A stretch of DNA of 39,063 bases from Bacteroidota bacterium (GTDB lineage: Bacteria > Bacteroidota > Bacteroidia > Bacteroidales > UBA7960). Position 1 is the first letter of the stretch. Each line of letters begins with the position of its first letter. Positions 1 to 8,775 of this stretch are shown piece by piece. Location of the stretch: positions 1 through 39,063 of the forward strand of contig RECE01000193.1 in assembly GCA_007694165.1 (NCBI GenBank), written 5' to 3'. Both the position numbers and the translations under genes were made by a program. The notes under the pieces were generated by a model, which did no database searches, was not told where the DNA came from, and worked only from the letters and a program-made list of their open reading frames with translations.

Positions 1-169
1 TCCCTTTTGTAAGTTTGTATTTGCGTTCAAACATCATTATACCTGCAATTCAACATCCAATCGTATCTTCATTTTAGCAATGCACAAAACAATTGCCCAG
101 GCCGGAATAAAGCTCTTGTACATGGTAAAATTCAACAACAAGAATTAATTATATTCAGATGAAATCTCT

Positions 170-177
170 TATCTTTG
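170..177 (+). promoter_or_regulatory. Bacteroidota -7 promoter box (TATCTTTG)
   Basis: TATCTTTG is an exact match to the TAnnTTTG -7 element of Bacteroidota and lies 23 bp before the ATG of the large transporter gene. No clear -33 TTTG is seen at the usual spacing. I see no gene in bases 1-200, so this box probably drives the transporter-MscS pair. Confidence 0.55.
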
Positions 178-200
178 GGTAAACCCAAAATCACAGGTCC

Positions 201-3200
201 ATGGCAAAAGCAAAAAAATTCGGGGCACTCAGTGGAGTATTTACCCCCTCCCTCCTTACGATACTTGGTGTTATCATGTACCTCAGGCTACCCTGGATAG
301 TTGGCCAGGCCGGACTTTGGGCTACCATAGGGATTATTGTTGTTGCCCACATCATTTCCTTTACTACGGGACTAAGTGTGGCCTCCATCGCTACCGACAA
401 AAAAGTGGAAACCGGCGGCAGTTACTACATCATTTCACGCAGCCTGGGATTGCCCATTGGGGGCACCCTTGGCCTTGCACTTTTTGCAGGTCTTTCTTTC
501 AGCATTAGCTTGTACCTCATTGGTTTTGCTGAAGTATTCCTGGGGTATTTCGGGTTTGAAGTAACCATCAACAATATCCGGATTGCCGGCTCTATTGCTT
601 TGTTGCTGCTTACCGTTCTTACTTTCATAAGCACCTCTCTGGCTATCAAAGCCCAGTATATCATCCTTACGGCACTTGCGCTTTCTCTGGTATCCATTTT
701 CTTCGGACAAGGAAACCAGGGCCCTTCTGAGCCCCTGTTTGCATCCATGAGCGGTTCATTGCCCTGGATCACCTTGTTTGCCATTTTCTTTCCGGCAGTA
801 ACCGGATTCGAAGCCGGAGTTTCCATGTCGGGAGACCTCAAAGATCCCCGCAAGAACATCCCGGCAGGCACCATAGCGGCAGTGCTGGTGGGACTGGTTA
901 TTTACCTCGGTCTGGCCTTCTTTTTTTCCTATATGGTAGACCGCGATTTGCTTGTCAATGACAGTTCGGTACTGTTCAATATATCACTTGTTCCACAACT
1001 GGTGCTGGCAGGAATGCTCGGAGCCACCCTTTCATCGGCCCTGGGCAGCATTTTAGGAGCACCACGGATTTTGCAGGCCACAGCCATCGACCGCATCACG
1101 CCGGCAAGGCTGGGCAAAGGATACGGAGCGTCCAACGAACCCCGCAATGCACTGTTGTTCACCTTTGTTATAGCACTGGCAGGTATCCTTATCGGCGAAC
1201 TGAATGTCATTGCCCGCATTGTCACCATATTTTTTATCATCACCTACGGTTTTTTAAACATTACTTATGCTATTGAAAGCTGGGCTGGCACCGACTTCAG
1301 GCCATCATTCCGCATACCGGGTTTTATAAGTATCATCGGAGCCGTAACCTGCATTGTAGTGATGATACAGCTGGACATAGTGGCGCTGATTGGGGCTTCG
1401 CTTGTGTTAATGGGCTTGTTTTTGTTTTTGAAAAACAAGGAGCTGACCCTTCAAACCGGTGACACCTGGAACAGTGTGTGGGCTTCGATAGTAAAAACAG
1501 GGCTAGGCAAGCTTACCCTGGGCAACAAAGAACCCCGCAACTGGAGGCCCAACATCATTCTTTTCAGTGGCGGAGCCAAGCATCGCCCCTATCTTATCAA
1601 TGTGGCAAAAGCCCTGGTAGGAAAGCTGGGTATTTTTACCAATTTTGAACTGGTAGAAAACAAGGATGAAAAAACGCTTTTCAGCAAAGAGCAGCAAATC
1701 ATTGAAGAAGAAGCCACCGAGAGGAAAGGAGTTTTTACCCGCAAGCATGTGTGCCGCGACGTATATGAAGGGATGGAATCTATTGCCAAAATCTATGGTT
1801 TTTCTGGTTTTGAACCCAATACCATCCTGATGGGGTGGCCACGAAACAGCAGAAAACCAGAGGCATTTGTCAACATGGTAAAAAAATTCAAAAAACTTGA
1901 CTATAGCCAGATTTTTCTAAACTACGACAAAACTTTTGACTTTGGGAAAAAACGCCGTATTGATCTTTGGTGGAGTGGAAAAGGTAGAAACATTAGCTTT
2001 GCACTGACATTGCTCAGGTTTATTTCATCCTCTCAAAGCTGGAGAACTGCCCAGATAAGGATACTGGTCATCAACAACCAGTCAAGTCTTACAGAAAAAT
2101 ACTACGAGTTGCTTGAGCAGATCCTGGAAAACAAAAGAATAAAGGCCGAGATAAAAATCATCAACAATAGTGTTGAAAAACAGCCTGCCACCAACATTAT
2201 GCGCTCCGAGTCAATAGAAACGGACCTGTCAATAATTGAACTTGATGACAAACAGGAAGACTTCTTTGAAAAAATCAATCTGCTCACAGAGAGCCTCCCA
2301 AGCAGCCTCATATTGTCGGCCTCTACTTTTTTTGATGAGCACACGGTAGTGAGCAGGCCCCTTGATGAAAGAATCACCGAACCGGAAGAGACCCAAAAGC
2401 CCACATTTAATATCACTCCCAGCCTTTCTCTTGCTGAACGGGAGATCATTGCCAATGAAGTATTCAAAACGGCTCAAAACCTTGAAAATATCACCGCAGA
2501 CTTTTTCAAAAATGGGTTTGAAAGCCTTTTGGACAATTCCCTGGATTATCACCAGAATTTGCTTCAACTGGCAGAAAAAACCTCAGACCAGCTTTATACC
2601 GCTTGCCAGACAGAGGATCCTGATTTGATTAGAACAGAATTCCTGAAAATTCTCAACGATTTTTCTTTCAGAGCACAGAGCACACTGAAAAACTTCAGGC
2701 AGGAGGTTATTGTATCCCAAAAACAAGATCTGCAATCCAGCTCTCTAAGGTATTTTAAACTGCTGGAAAAAAACGTGCAGGAATTGCCACAACATATAAG
2801 AATAAAATATAATTGGAAAGAATACCGGTTGCTCAAAGCAGACTCATTTGTTACCGGTGTTTTCAAAATCGGAAAACTTATTAAGGCAAGAATAACCGGA
2901 AAGCCGGCGACTTACAGAATAAAAGTGCATCGTGCTGCAGCCTATTACCTTTACCACAAAAGGCTTAAAATAACAGAACAACTATACCTGGATTTTGCCC
3001 TTCAAAGTTTTGGTAATATTATCACCATAAGAAACCTGCTTTCCGGCATTTACGAGCTGGCAGAAAAAGGGAAGATTCCCTCTTTTGACCGTGTCAAGTT
3101 CAAAACCATTATCCAGATGGAAAAAGACCGTTTCAAAGCCGCTCTTTCACTCGCATCTGACAACTACCTGAACTTTACCAACAATCTTGGAAAGACAATG

Positions 3201-5312
3201 GAGGTAGAATTGCTCAATGACCTGCAGGACTTTAACAACATACTTATGCGACCGGGGTCCAACTTTACGAGCAAGCCCTTTGAAAAAATCTGCAGCAAAG
3301 ATCCGGAACTCCTTGAAGGCATCAAAGAATTCCCCCAAATCTGGCAGACCAATGCAAATCTGTTTATCAATAAAATTTACCTTGACTTCCTGCTTCAGTC
3401 TTTAAAGAACAGGCTGGAAGCCAAAATCAGGAAGTACAATACGGACTTTACCAATCAATTGACGGCTTCACTCCTCAAACCTACCCGTCAATTGCAAGCT
3501 ATGCTTGAGGAGTTTAGCAGCAATGGGGTATTGGCGAAAAAACCGGACAAAACGCTTTTTAAAATCCCTTCTCTGGAAGAACATTACAGCAGGCTGTTTG
3601 AAGAAATTACGGCGCTGTTTTCTGAATTACCCATTGTTTTATCCATTGCCGGAGACGACCTTTCAAAAAACCTGGAAGAGAAAAGATTCGAAGAAGCCCA
3701 CGAGATAATTGTCAGTGTGCGAAAAACGGTTGAATTTTCCATAGCCTCAGAACTTATTGACCTGATCAAAAAGCAAAACCTTGAGGCATCTATCTCCTAT
3801 GAAAAATCTCTTGCAAAAATAAAAGACTATATCAGGCTAATCAATTTCAATCTTTATGATGAAGCTGACACAGACCTGCAGGATCAAAAAGAAAAACATA
3901 AGCTTGCGCAAGACTTTACCGAAAAACTTAAAACCGAAGAAAAGGTTATTGGGAAAATAATGCCTACCCTTGAAGATTCTTTTGCCCAGGGGTTGAAAAA
4001 TACTTTTGCTCCCCTTTCGTCTGCGGTGATAGCCAAAACCTCGGGCAATATCAGCAAAAGAATCCAGGAGAGCAGAAACAGAAAGCTATACGGCCAGATG
4101 TCAAGCTGGCAGAAAGGAATGGCGAAAAACATCCAGCAACAATTCGTGAAGTTGATTTATACCAAAAGTGAAAGTATTTTGTGGATGGGTAAAATGGAAA
4201 AACCCGGCAACATCAGCAGTTTTTCCAATGAAGAGGTATATTCATGGCTGGATAATTATTCGCCCAAACAGGAAATCGTCAACCAGCTCCCGTTTTATTA
4301 CTCCAAGCTTTTCTCAGGTCAATCCGGAATAGGAGAAGATTTCTGGGTAGGCATGAAAGAAGAGATATCGCAGGCGGAGAAAGCCATTGAACGCTTTCGC
4401 AGCGGGCAACCTGGCTGCATCATCATTAGCGGCCCGAGAAACTCAGGGAAAACGAGCCTTTCAAAACATATTGCCAGAAGCCATTTTGCAGCGGAAAACA
4501 TTTTTAATATCAGAGCTCCCCGCGAATGCACTGCAGATGTGTCGCTTTTTGAAAGCACCATGCTGAAAACCCTCAATGCTCATCATCATTCTATTGAAGG
4601 GGCTCTGCAAGAGCTAAATAGCCCAGCCGTATTTATCATCAATGACCTTGAGTTGTGGTGGGAAAGAAAAACCCATGGCACCCAGGTTGTGGAAAAACTG
4701 TTGAGCCTGGTGAAAAATTACCATCAAAAGGCACTGTTTATTATCAATGTCAATATTTTCTCTCTGCGACTCATTCATAAGCTCACCGCCATTCAATCAT
4801 GGGCTACGGTTACAATAAATTGCTCCGGTTTCGACGCAAGAGAGCTCCATGATATGATTATGCTCAGGCACCAGGCAGGAGGAATGAGCTTTGTTGTGGA
4901 TAAGAAAGAAGAATCGGACATGAGTGCCTGGAATTTTGCCAACCTCTTTAACCGGTATTTTGATCTTAGCGGTGGAAACCCGGGATTGGCTATCAACCTG
5001 TGGCTTGCTTCCATCAAAAAAGTAAGTGGTAAAACCATTTACATGCAAAAACCTAAAGCGCAAAAACCCGAATTTCTTGACAAACTCACCAGGGAACAGG
5101 TGTTTTACCTGCTTCAGTTTATTTACCATCTCAGACTGGGGGTAGACAAACTTGCAGAAACCCTTCAATCTGACAGAGAAACCCTTAACAATCAAATTCT
5201 CAACTTATGGCAATCCGGGTTGCTGGTTGAAAAGTTTCCGGGCATTTATGCTATAAACCCGGCTTTACAACAACCCCTGGCCTATAAACTCAAAGAAATG
5301 AAATTGCTGTAA
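201..5312 (+). CDS. Cation-chloride cotransporter (SLC12-like) with long helical tail and C-terminal P-loop ATPase
   Basis: Inner-membrane transporter of the APC superfamily, cation-chloride-cotransporter type. About 12 membrane segments fill residues 15-430. Hallmarks seen are YLRLPWIVGQAG in helix 1 (about 27-38), GGSYYIISRSLG (about 72-83), SGDLKDPRKNIPAGT (about 210-224) and RPSFRIPG after the last loops. NWRPNIILFSG near residue 450 resembles the start of the cytosolic domain of this family. About 900 mostly helical, charged residues follow, then a P-loop GPRNSGKT (1411-1418), a Walker B-like FIINDLE (about 1478-1484) and a winged-helix-like end. At 1703 aa it is far longer than usual bacterial relatives, and I see no frameshift or stop that would separate the parts. 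Substrate ions cannot be told from sequence; Na/K/Cl symport is the family role. It precedes a mechanosensitive channel gene. The transporter call is firm; ATPase function is inference. Confidence 0.88.
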   Translation: MAKAKKFGALSGVFTPSLLTILGVIMYLRLPWIVGQAGLWATIGIIVVAHIISFTTGLSVASIATDKKVETGGSYYIISRSLGLPIGGTLGLALFAGLSFSISLYLIGFAEVFLGYFGFEVTINNIRIAGSIALLLLTVLTFISTSLAIKAQYIILTALALSLVSIFFGQGNQGPSEPLFASMSGSLPWITLFAIFFPAVTGFEAGVSMSGDLKDPRKNIPAGTIAAVLVGLVIYLGLAFFFSYMVDRDLLVNDSSVLFNISLVPQLVLAGMLGATLSSALGSILGAPRILQATAIDRITPARLGKGYGASNEPRNALLFTFVIALAGILIGELNVIARIVTIFFIITYGFLNITYAIESWAGTDFRPSFRIPGFISIIGAVTCIVVMIQLDIVALIGASLVLMGLFLFLKNKELTLQTGDTWNSVWASIVKTGLGKLTLGNKEPRNWRPNIILFSGGAKHRPYLINVAKALVGKLGIFTNFELVENKDEKTLFSKEQQIIEEEATERKGVFTRKHVCRDVYEGMESIAKIYGFSGFEPNTILMGWPRNSRKPEAFVNMVKKFKKLDYSQIFLNYDKTFDFGKKRRIDLWWSGKGRNISFALTLLRFISSSQSWRTAQIRILVINNQSSLTEKYYELLEQILENKRIKAEIKIINNSVEKQPATNIMRSESIETDLSIIELDDKQEDFFEKINLLTESLPSSLILSASTFFDEHTVVSRPLDERITEPEETQKPTFNITPSLSLAEREIIANEVFKTAQNLENITADFFKNGFESLLDNSLDYHQNLLQLAEKTSDQLYTACQTEDPDLIRTEFLKILNDFSFRAQSTLKNFRQEVIVSQKQDLQSSSLRYFKLLEKNVQELPQHIRIKYNWKEYRLLKADSFVTGVFKIGKLIKARITGKPATYRIKVHRAAAYYLYHKRLKITEQLYLDFALQSFGNIITIRNLLSGIYELAEKGKIPSFDRVKFKTIIQMEKDRFKAALSLASDNYLNFTNNLGKTMEVELLNDLQDFNNILMRPGSNFTSKPFEKICSKDPELLEGIKEFPQIWQTNANLFINKIYLDFLLQSLKNRLEAKIRKYNTDFTNQLTASLLKPTRQLQAMLEEFSSNGVLAKKPDKTLFKIPSLEEHYSRLFEEITALFSELPIVLSIAGDDLSKNLEEKRFEEAHEIIVSVRKTVEFSIASELIDLIKKQNLEASISYEKSLAKIKDYIRLINFNLYDEADTDLQDQKEKHKLAQDFTEKLKTEEKVIGKIMPTLEDSFAQGLKNTFAPLSSAVIAKTSGNISKRIQESRNRKLYGQMSSWQKGMAKNIQQQFVKLIYTKSESILWMGKMEKPGNISSFSNEEVYSWLDNYSPKQEIVNQLPFYYSKLFSGQSGIGEDFWVGMKEEISQAEKAIERFRSGQPGCIIISGPRNSGKTSLSKHIARSHFAAENIFNIRAPRECTADVSLFESTMLKTLNAHHHSIEGALQELNSPAVFIINDLELWWERKTHGTQVVEKLLSLVKNYHQKALFIINVNIFSLRLIHKLTAIQSWATVTINCSGFDARELHDMIMLRHQAGGMSFVVDKKEESDMSAWNFANLFNRYFDLSGGNPGLAINLWLASIKKVSGKTIYMQKPKAQKPEFLDKLTREQVFYLLQFIYHLRLGVDKLAETLQSDRETLNNQILNLWQSGLLVEKFPGIYAINPALQQPLAYKLKEMKLL

Positions 5313-5359
5313 ATAGCGATAAGTGAGTGCACACCAGGTTGAATCTAAACAATAAAGAC

Positions 5360-6082
5360 ATGAAGGTACTTTACACAGTGATTTTTGCTATTGCCCTGAT
5401 AGTGCTTCTCAGGGGAGCCAATTATTTTCTCACCCTTATCACCCACCAGAAGAATATGCGGACCTACGTATTGCGTATTTTTCCCTGGATTGAAGTTGTA
5501 CTTTGGACTGTTTATGTTTTCTGGGCAATCCATTACTGGTTTCATGATTTGGCTGGCTATATGCTCATCTCAGCCACCATTGCCATTGTTCTTATTCTTC
5601 TCATGGGCTGGTATGTTTTTAGAGACATCATTTCAGGTGCCGTGCTTCGCTCCGATAACAACCTGGAACCAGGATTGAAAATCACGACAGACAACCTCTC
5701 GGGTACGATTACCTCTTTGGGTTTTATATCCCTGGAAATAACCAGTGCTGATGGAGAAAGAGTAAACGTGCCATACAGCAAAATTACCGGCCAGAGCATT
5801 GCCAAAAGGGCGGCAAAAGGACAAGGGAAGAGCCAGTCGTTCAAGATACATATTCCCCGGCGTTACGGTGCATTGAACATTGAGAAACGACTCAAACGGA
5901 AAATCCTGGAATTGCCATGGGTAATAGCCGAAGGAGATATCAAAATCAGCATGAAAATCATGGGAGAGGTATATGAAACGGAAATAAGCTTTTATACCAT
6001 CAAGGAAGAAATGCTAAACCAGACAGAAGAAATTATCAGGGATTTTGCAAATGACGCTTTCGAAACGGCAAAAACGAAATAG
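5360..6082 (+). CDS. Small-conductance mechanosensitive channel, MscS family
   Basis: Predicted 240-aa MscS channel, which opens under membrane tension to release solutes after hypo-osmotic shock. Three membrane segments are visible (about residues 3-20, 35-60 and 63-90), the third running into FRDIISGAVLR as in the pore helix. The beta domain follows with the family pattern GLKITTDNLSGTITSLGF and RVNVPYSKITGQ, then a short alpha/beta C-terminus. A GTG at 5327 would add 11 polar residues; I prefer the ATG at 5360 because it starts directly with the hydrophobic segment. It lies 47 bp after the cotransporter gene on the same strand and is probably cotranscribed, pairing ion uptake with osmotic release. 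It is convergent with rnc, 12 bp away. Confidence 0.88.
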   Translation: MKVLYTVIFAIALIVLLRGANYFLTLITHQKNMRTYVLRIFPWIEVVLWTVYVFWAIHYWFHDLAGYMLISATIAIVLILLMGWYVFRDIISGAVLRSDNNLEPGLKITTDNLSGTITSLGFISLEITSADGERVNVPYSKITGQSIAKRAAKGQGKSQSFKIHIPRRYGALNIEKRLKRKILELPWVIAEGDIKISMKIMGEVYETEISFYTIKEEMLNQTEEIIRDFANDAFETAKTK

Positions 6083-6094
6083 CCTTCCGTTTTG

Positions 6095-6856
6095 CTAAAC
6101 AGGGTTGTCAGCCCCTTCGCCTGTTGCTCCAGTGGCTTCTAATTTTTCCCACGCTTTGCCTGCGGCAGTTTGCTCTGCTTTTTTGATGGAAAAGTCCTTG
6201 CCTTGTGCAATCACCACCTGGTCTATCAACAAATTAACATGATAAATCTTAAGCTTCCGGTTATTGTCAGTCTCTTCGGTCACTTCAAATTCAATCTCCC
6301 GTTTTTCCTTCTGAGCCCATTCAATAAGTTTGCTTTTGAAATTTATCTCTTTTGACACCAGCTCATCAAGGTCGAGATGGTTGTGAATAATCTTCTGAAC
6401 AATGACATTGTATGTAAAACGGTATCCTTTATCAAGATACAAGGCCCCAACGAATGCTTCGAATGCATCTCCCAGAATGGAAGTGCCTAAAGAGAGGTTT
6501 TCCCTGTTGGTTTGGATCAACTTGTCAACGCCTAATTTGCGGGAGAGCACATTAAGATTTTGCCGGCTAACAATGCGCGAGCGGATTTCAGTAAGGAACC
6601 CTTCGTCTTTATAGGGGAATTTTTTGAAAAGAAAATCGGCGACACAAGATCCAAGCACAGCATCGCCAAGATATTCCAATCTTTCGTTGCTGTGCCTGAA
6701 TCCGTTGCTTCCGGGCGTGGACATAGATTTATGCCTGAAAGCCAGTTTGTATAGCGCCAGATTTTTGGGCCTGAAGCCAAAAATGTTTTTTATTGCTTCG
6801 GAGAGCTTTTCATCTCCGGAGTCTTTTTTTCTGAAAAGAGAACTAAAAGAGACCAA
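6095..6856 (-). CDS. rnc: Ribonuclease III
   Basis: Double-strand-specific endoribonuclease for rRNA processing and dsRNA turnover, 253 aa. The signature NERLEYLGDAVLG carries the acidic catalytic Glu and Asp, and the second acidic pair is in LGDAFEAFVGALYLD. EIRSRIVSR links them. A C-terminal double-stranded-RNA-binding domain spans about residues 170-240 (FKSKLIEWAQKEKREIEFEV to KKAEQTAAGKAW). The start is a TTG at 6856, since no ATG lies in frame between the end of fabF and the conserved region. It is last in acpP-fabF-rnc, 14 bp after fabF, an order common in Bacteroidota. All catalytic residues are intact. Confidence 0.96.
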   Translation of the reverse strand: MVSFSSLFRKKDSGDEKLSEAIKNIFGFRPKNLALYKLAFRHKSMSTPGSNGFRHSNERLEYLGDAVLGSCVADFLFKKFPYKDEGFLTEIRSRIVSRQNLNVLSRKLGVDKLIQTNRENLSLGTSILGDAFEAFVGALYLDKGYRFTYNVIVQKIIHNHLDLDELVSKEINFKSKLIEWAQKEKREIEFEVTEETDNNRKLKIYHVNLLIDQVVIAQGKDFSIKKAEQTAAGKAWEKLEATGATGEGADNPV

Positions 6857-6870
6857 AATATAATCAGAAG

Positions 6871-8121
6871 TTATTCTGTATATTTCCTAAAAGCAATACA
6901 GGCATTATGTCCGCCAAAACCAAATGTATTGCTCAAAGCAATGTTAACAATCCTCTTGGTTGGCTTATTAAACGTAAAGTCCAGTTGAGGGATCTCGGGG
7001 TCATCGGTAAAATGGTTGATAGTGGGTGGCACTATGTCATATTTGATGGCGAGAATAGCGGCAATAGCCTCAGCAGCACCGGCAGCACCGAGCAAGTGAC
7101 CTGTCATTGATTTGGTAGAGTTGATGCTGATTTTATGGGCATGTTCTCCGAAAAGTTCAACGATAGCCTTGGGTTCAGCGATGTCGCCCAGGGGTGTAGA
7201 TGTACCATGAGTATTGATGTGATCAACCTCTTCAGGTTGAATCCCGGCGTCTTCCAGGGTATTCTGCATCACTTTCCGGGCTCCACGACCTTCAGGATCG
7301 GGGGCTGTCATGTGATGAGCATCGGCAGACAAGCCTCCGCCAATTACCTCGGCATATATTTTGGCACCCCTTCTCAGGGCATGCCCCAATTCTTCAAATA
7401 CAAGGGCTCCTCCCCCTTCTCCCAGAACAAAACCATCACGGTCTTTATCGAAAGGACGGGAAGCAGTGGCAGGATCATCATTCCTGACAGAAAGAGCTGT
7501 CAGCGCATTGAATCCTCCCAACCCGGCTTCATTAACTGCGGCCTCAGAACCACCACAGATAAATACATCAGCCTTTCCCAAACGGATATAGTTGAGTGAA
7601 TCAACCAATGCATTGGCAGCGGAAGCACATGCTGAAACAGTGGTAAAGTTAGGACCTCTTAAGCCATATTTAATAGAGATATTGCCGCCGGCAATATCTG
7701 CAATCATTTTGGGGATAAAAAAAGGACTGAATCTGGGCGTACCATCTCCTTTGGTATAATCCATAACTTCCTTCAAAAAAGTATCCAGGCCACCAATACC
7801 GCTACCCCAAATTACACCTACCCTGTCATGATCATACTGAAAAGTATCCAGTCCTGAGTCTTTCATAGCCTCTTCAGCAACCACAAGTGCATACTGCGCA
7901 AAGCGGTCATACTTGCGCGCTTCCTTGCGGTCAAAGTGATTCTGACTATCGAATCCTTTTAATTCACAGGCAAATCGGGTTTTAAACTTTGAACTGTCAA
8001 ATCTGGTGATCGGACCGGCTCCACTGACACCATTAAGCAATCCGTTCCAGTATTCCGGAACGGTATTGCCTATGGGTGTAAGAGCGCCTAATCCTGTTAC
8101 GACTACTCTTCTGAATTCCAT
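6871..8121 (-). CDS. fabF: 3-oxoacyl-[acyl-carrier-protein] synthase II
   Basis: Condensing enzyme of type II fatty-acid synthesis that elongates acyl-ACP with malonyl-ACP, 416 aa, normal family length. The thiolase-fold catalytic triad is visible: Cys near 165 in TVSACASAAN, His near 303 in NTHGTSTPLGD and His near 340 in KSMTGHLLGAAGA. The N-terminal VVVTGLGALTPIG and the C-terminal SNTFGFGGHNA are typical of KAS II. It lies 17 bp after acpP, which encodes its carrier substrate, so the two are coexpressed. The active-site Cys context is SACAS, a small variation within the family. Confidence 0.97.
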   Translation of the reverse strand: MEFRRVVVTGLGALTPIGNTVPEYWNGLLNGVSGAGPITRFDSSKFKTRFACELKGFDSQNHFDRKEARKYDRFAQYALVVAEEAMKDSGLDTFQYDHDRVGVIWGSGIGGLDTFLKEVMDYTKGDGTPRFSPFFIPKMIADIAGGNISIKYGLRGPNFTTVSACASAANALVDSLNYIRLGKADVFICGGSEAAVNEAGLGGFNALTALSVRNDDPATASRPFDKDRDGFVLGEGGGALVFEELGHALRRGAKIYAEVIGGGLSADAHHMTAPDPEGRGARKVMQNTLEDAGIQPEEVDHINTHGTSTPLGDIAEPKAIVELFGEHAHKISINSTKSMTGHLLGAAGAAEAIAAILAIKYDIVPPTINHFTDDPEIPQLDFTFNKPTKRIVNIALSNTFGFGGHNACIAFRKYTE

Positions 8122-8138
8122 TTAAAACTTCTTAAGTT

Positions 8139-8375
8139 TTATTTATTGTTGTTTTCTATGTAAGCAATCGCATCACCTACAGTGCTGATTTTTTCAGCTT
8201 GATCGTCAGGAATAGCAATATTAAATTCCTTTTCAAACTCCATGATAAGCTCTACGGTATCCAAAGAGTCCGCGCCAAGGTCGTTTGTGAAACTTGCCTC
8301 TGGGGTTACTTCTTTTTCATCTACTCCTAGCTTATCAACAATGATAGCTTTAACTCTTGTTGAAATGTCAGACAT
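8139..8375 (-). CDS. acpP: Acyl carrier protein
   Basis: Cytosolic carrier of growing acyl chains, 78 aa, normal length. [15 protein letters not shown] holds the serine that receives the 4'-phosphopantetheine arm. The protein is acidic and helical, as expected. The start is the ATG at 8375, preceded by a Shine-Dalgarno-like AGGAG seven bases upstream; the open frame extends 20 codons further but that part is hydrophobic and unlike any ACP. It is the first gene of acpP-fabF-rnc. Confidence 0.97.
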   Translation of the reverse strand: MSDISTRVKAIIVDKLGVDEKEVTPEASFTNDLGADSLDTVELIMEFEKEFNIAIPDDQAEKISTVGDAIAYIENNNK

Positions 8376-8404
8376 ATTTTCTCCTTTTTTTGTTAAACAG
8401 ACTG

Positions 8405-8435
8405 CAAAGAAAAATATTATAATCATCATAAACAA
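8405..8435 (-). promoter_or_regulatory. Candidate promoter of acpP-fabF-rnc
   Basis: On the minus strand TTTCTTTG (8412-8405) matches the -7 element TAnnTTTG at five of six fixed positions, and a TTG (8435-8433) lies 20 bp upstream at the -33 position. The predicted transcript would start about 20-25 nt before the acpP ATG and after the upstream end of the longer open frame, which supports the short ACP start. Confidence 0.4.
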
Positions 8436-8726
8436 CTTTTTTTTACTGAATTTTTGCTAATTGTCTATAATACACTGATTTACTACTCATTGCATAGCGT
8501 ATTAAAAAGAATCTGAACCCTGCCCGGGCATTTTCCCATGGGTTACTTTATATGCTGATTATCTGATTGTTGTAACTTCGTCAAACGTTTGTTTGCAACA
8601 AGGCAAAAGTGGGACAAAAAAGAAGGAATTTTGACCCATTCCGACAGATTTGAACCTGGCGCTCTGTAAATCGCACCTTTTCTATTAAAATTTACCCTCA
8701 TAAAAGCTTACACAGAAAAATTTCCA

Positions 8727-8734
8727 TAATTTTG
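8727..8734 (+). promoter_or_regulatory. -7 promoter box (TAATTTTG) that decides the downstream start
   Basis: TAATTTTG matches TAnnTTTG exactly. Transcription would begin near 8740, almost on top of the TTG at 8743 that opens the longest frame, so the ATG at 8776 is the more plausible start of the following gene. A good -33 element is not seen. Confidence 0.5.
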
Positions 8735-8775
8735 ACCTGATATTGACAGAACACAATTTACCAACATCCTTTTAC

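Larger units (their letters stand above)
8376..8775. other. Divergent intergenic region between acpP and the LtaS-like gene
   Basis: Four hundred bases with no credible gene. It holds the candidate acpP promoter near 8405-8435 on the minus strand and the -7 box at 8727-8734 on the plus strand. The middle part (about 8450-8720) shows no strong hairpin, repeat or conserved RNA that I recognise. Confidence 0.5.
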
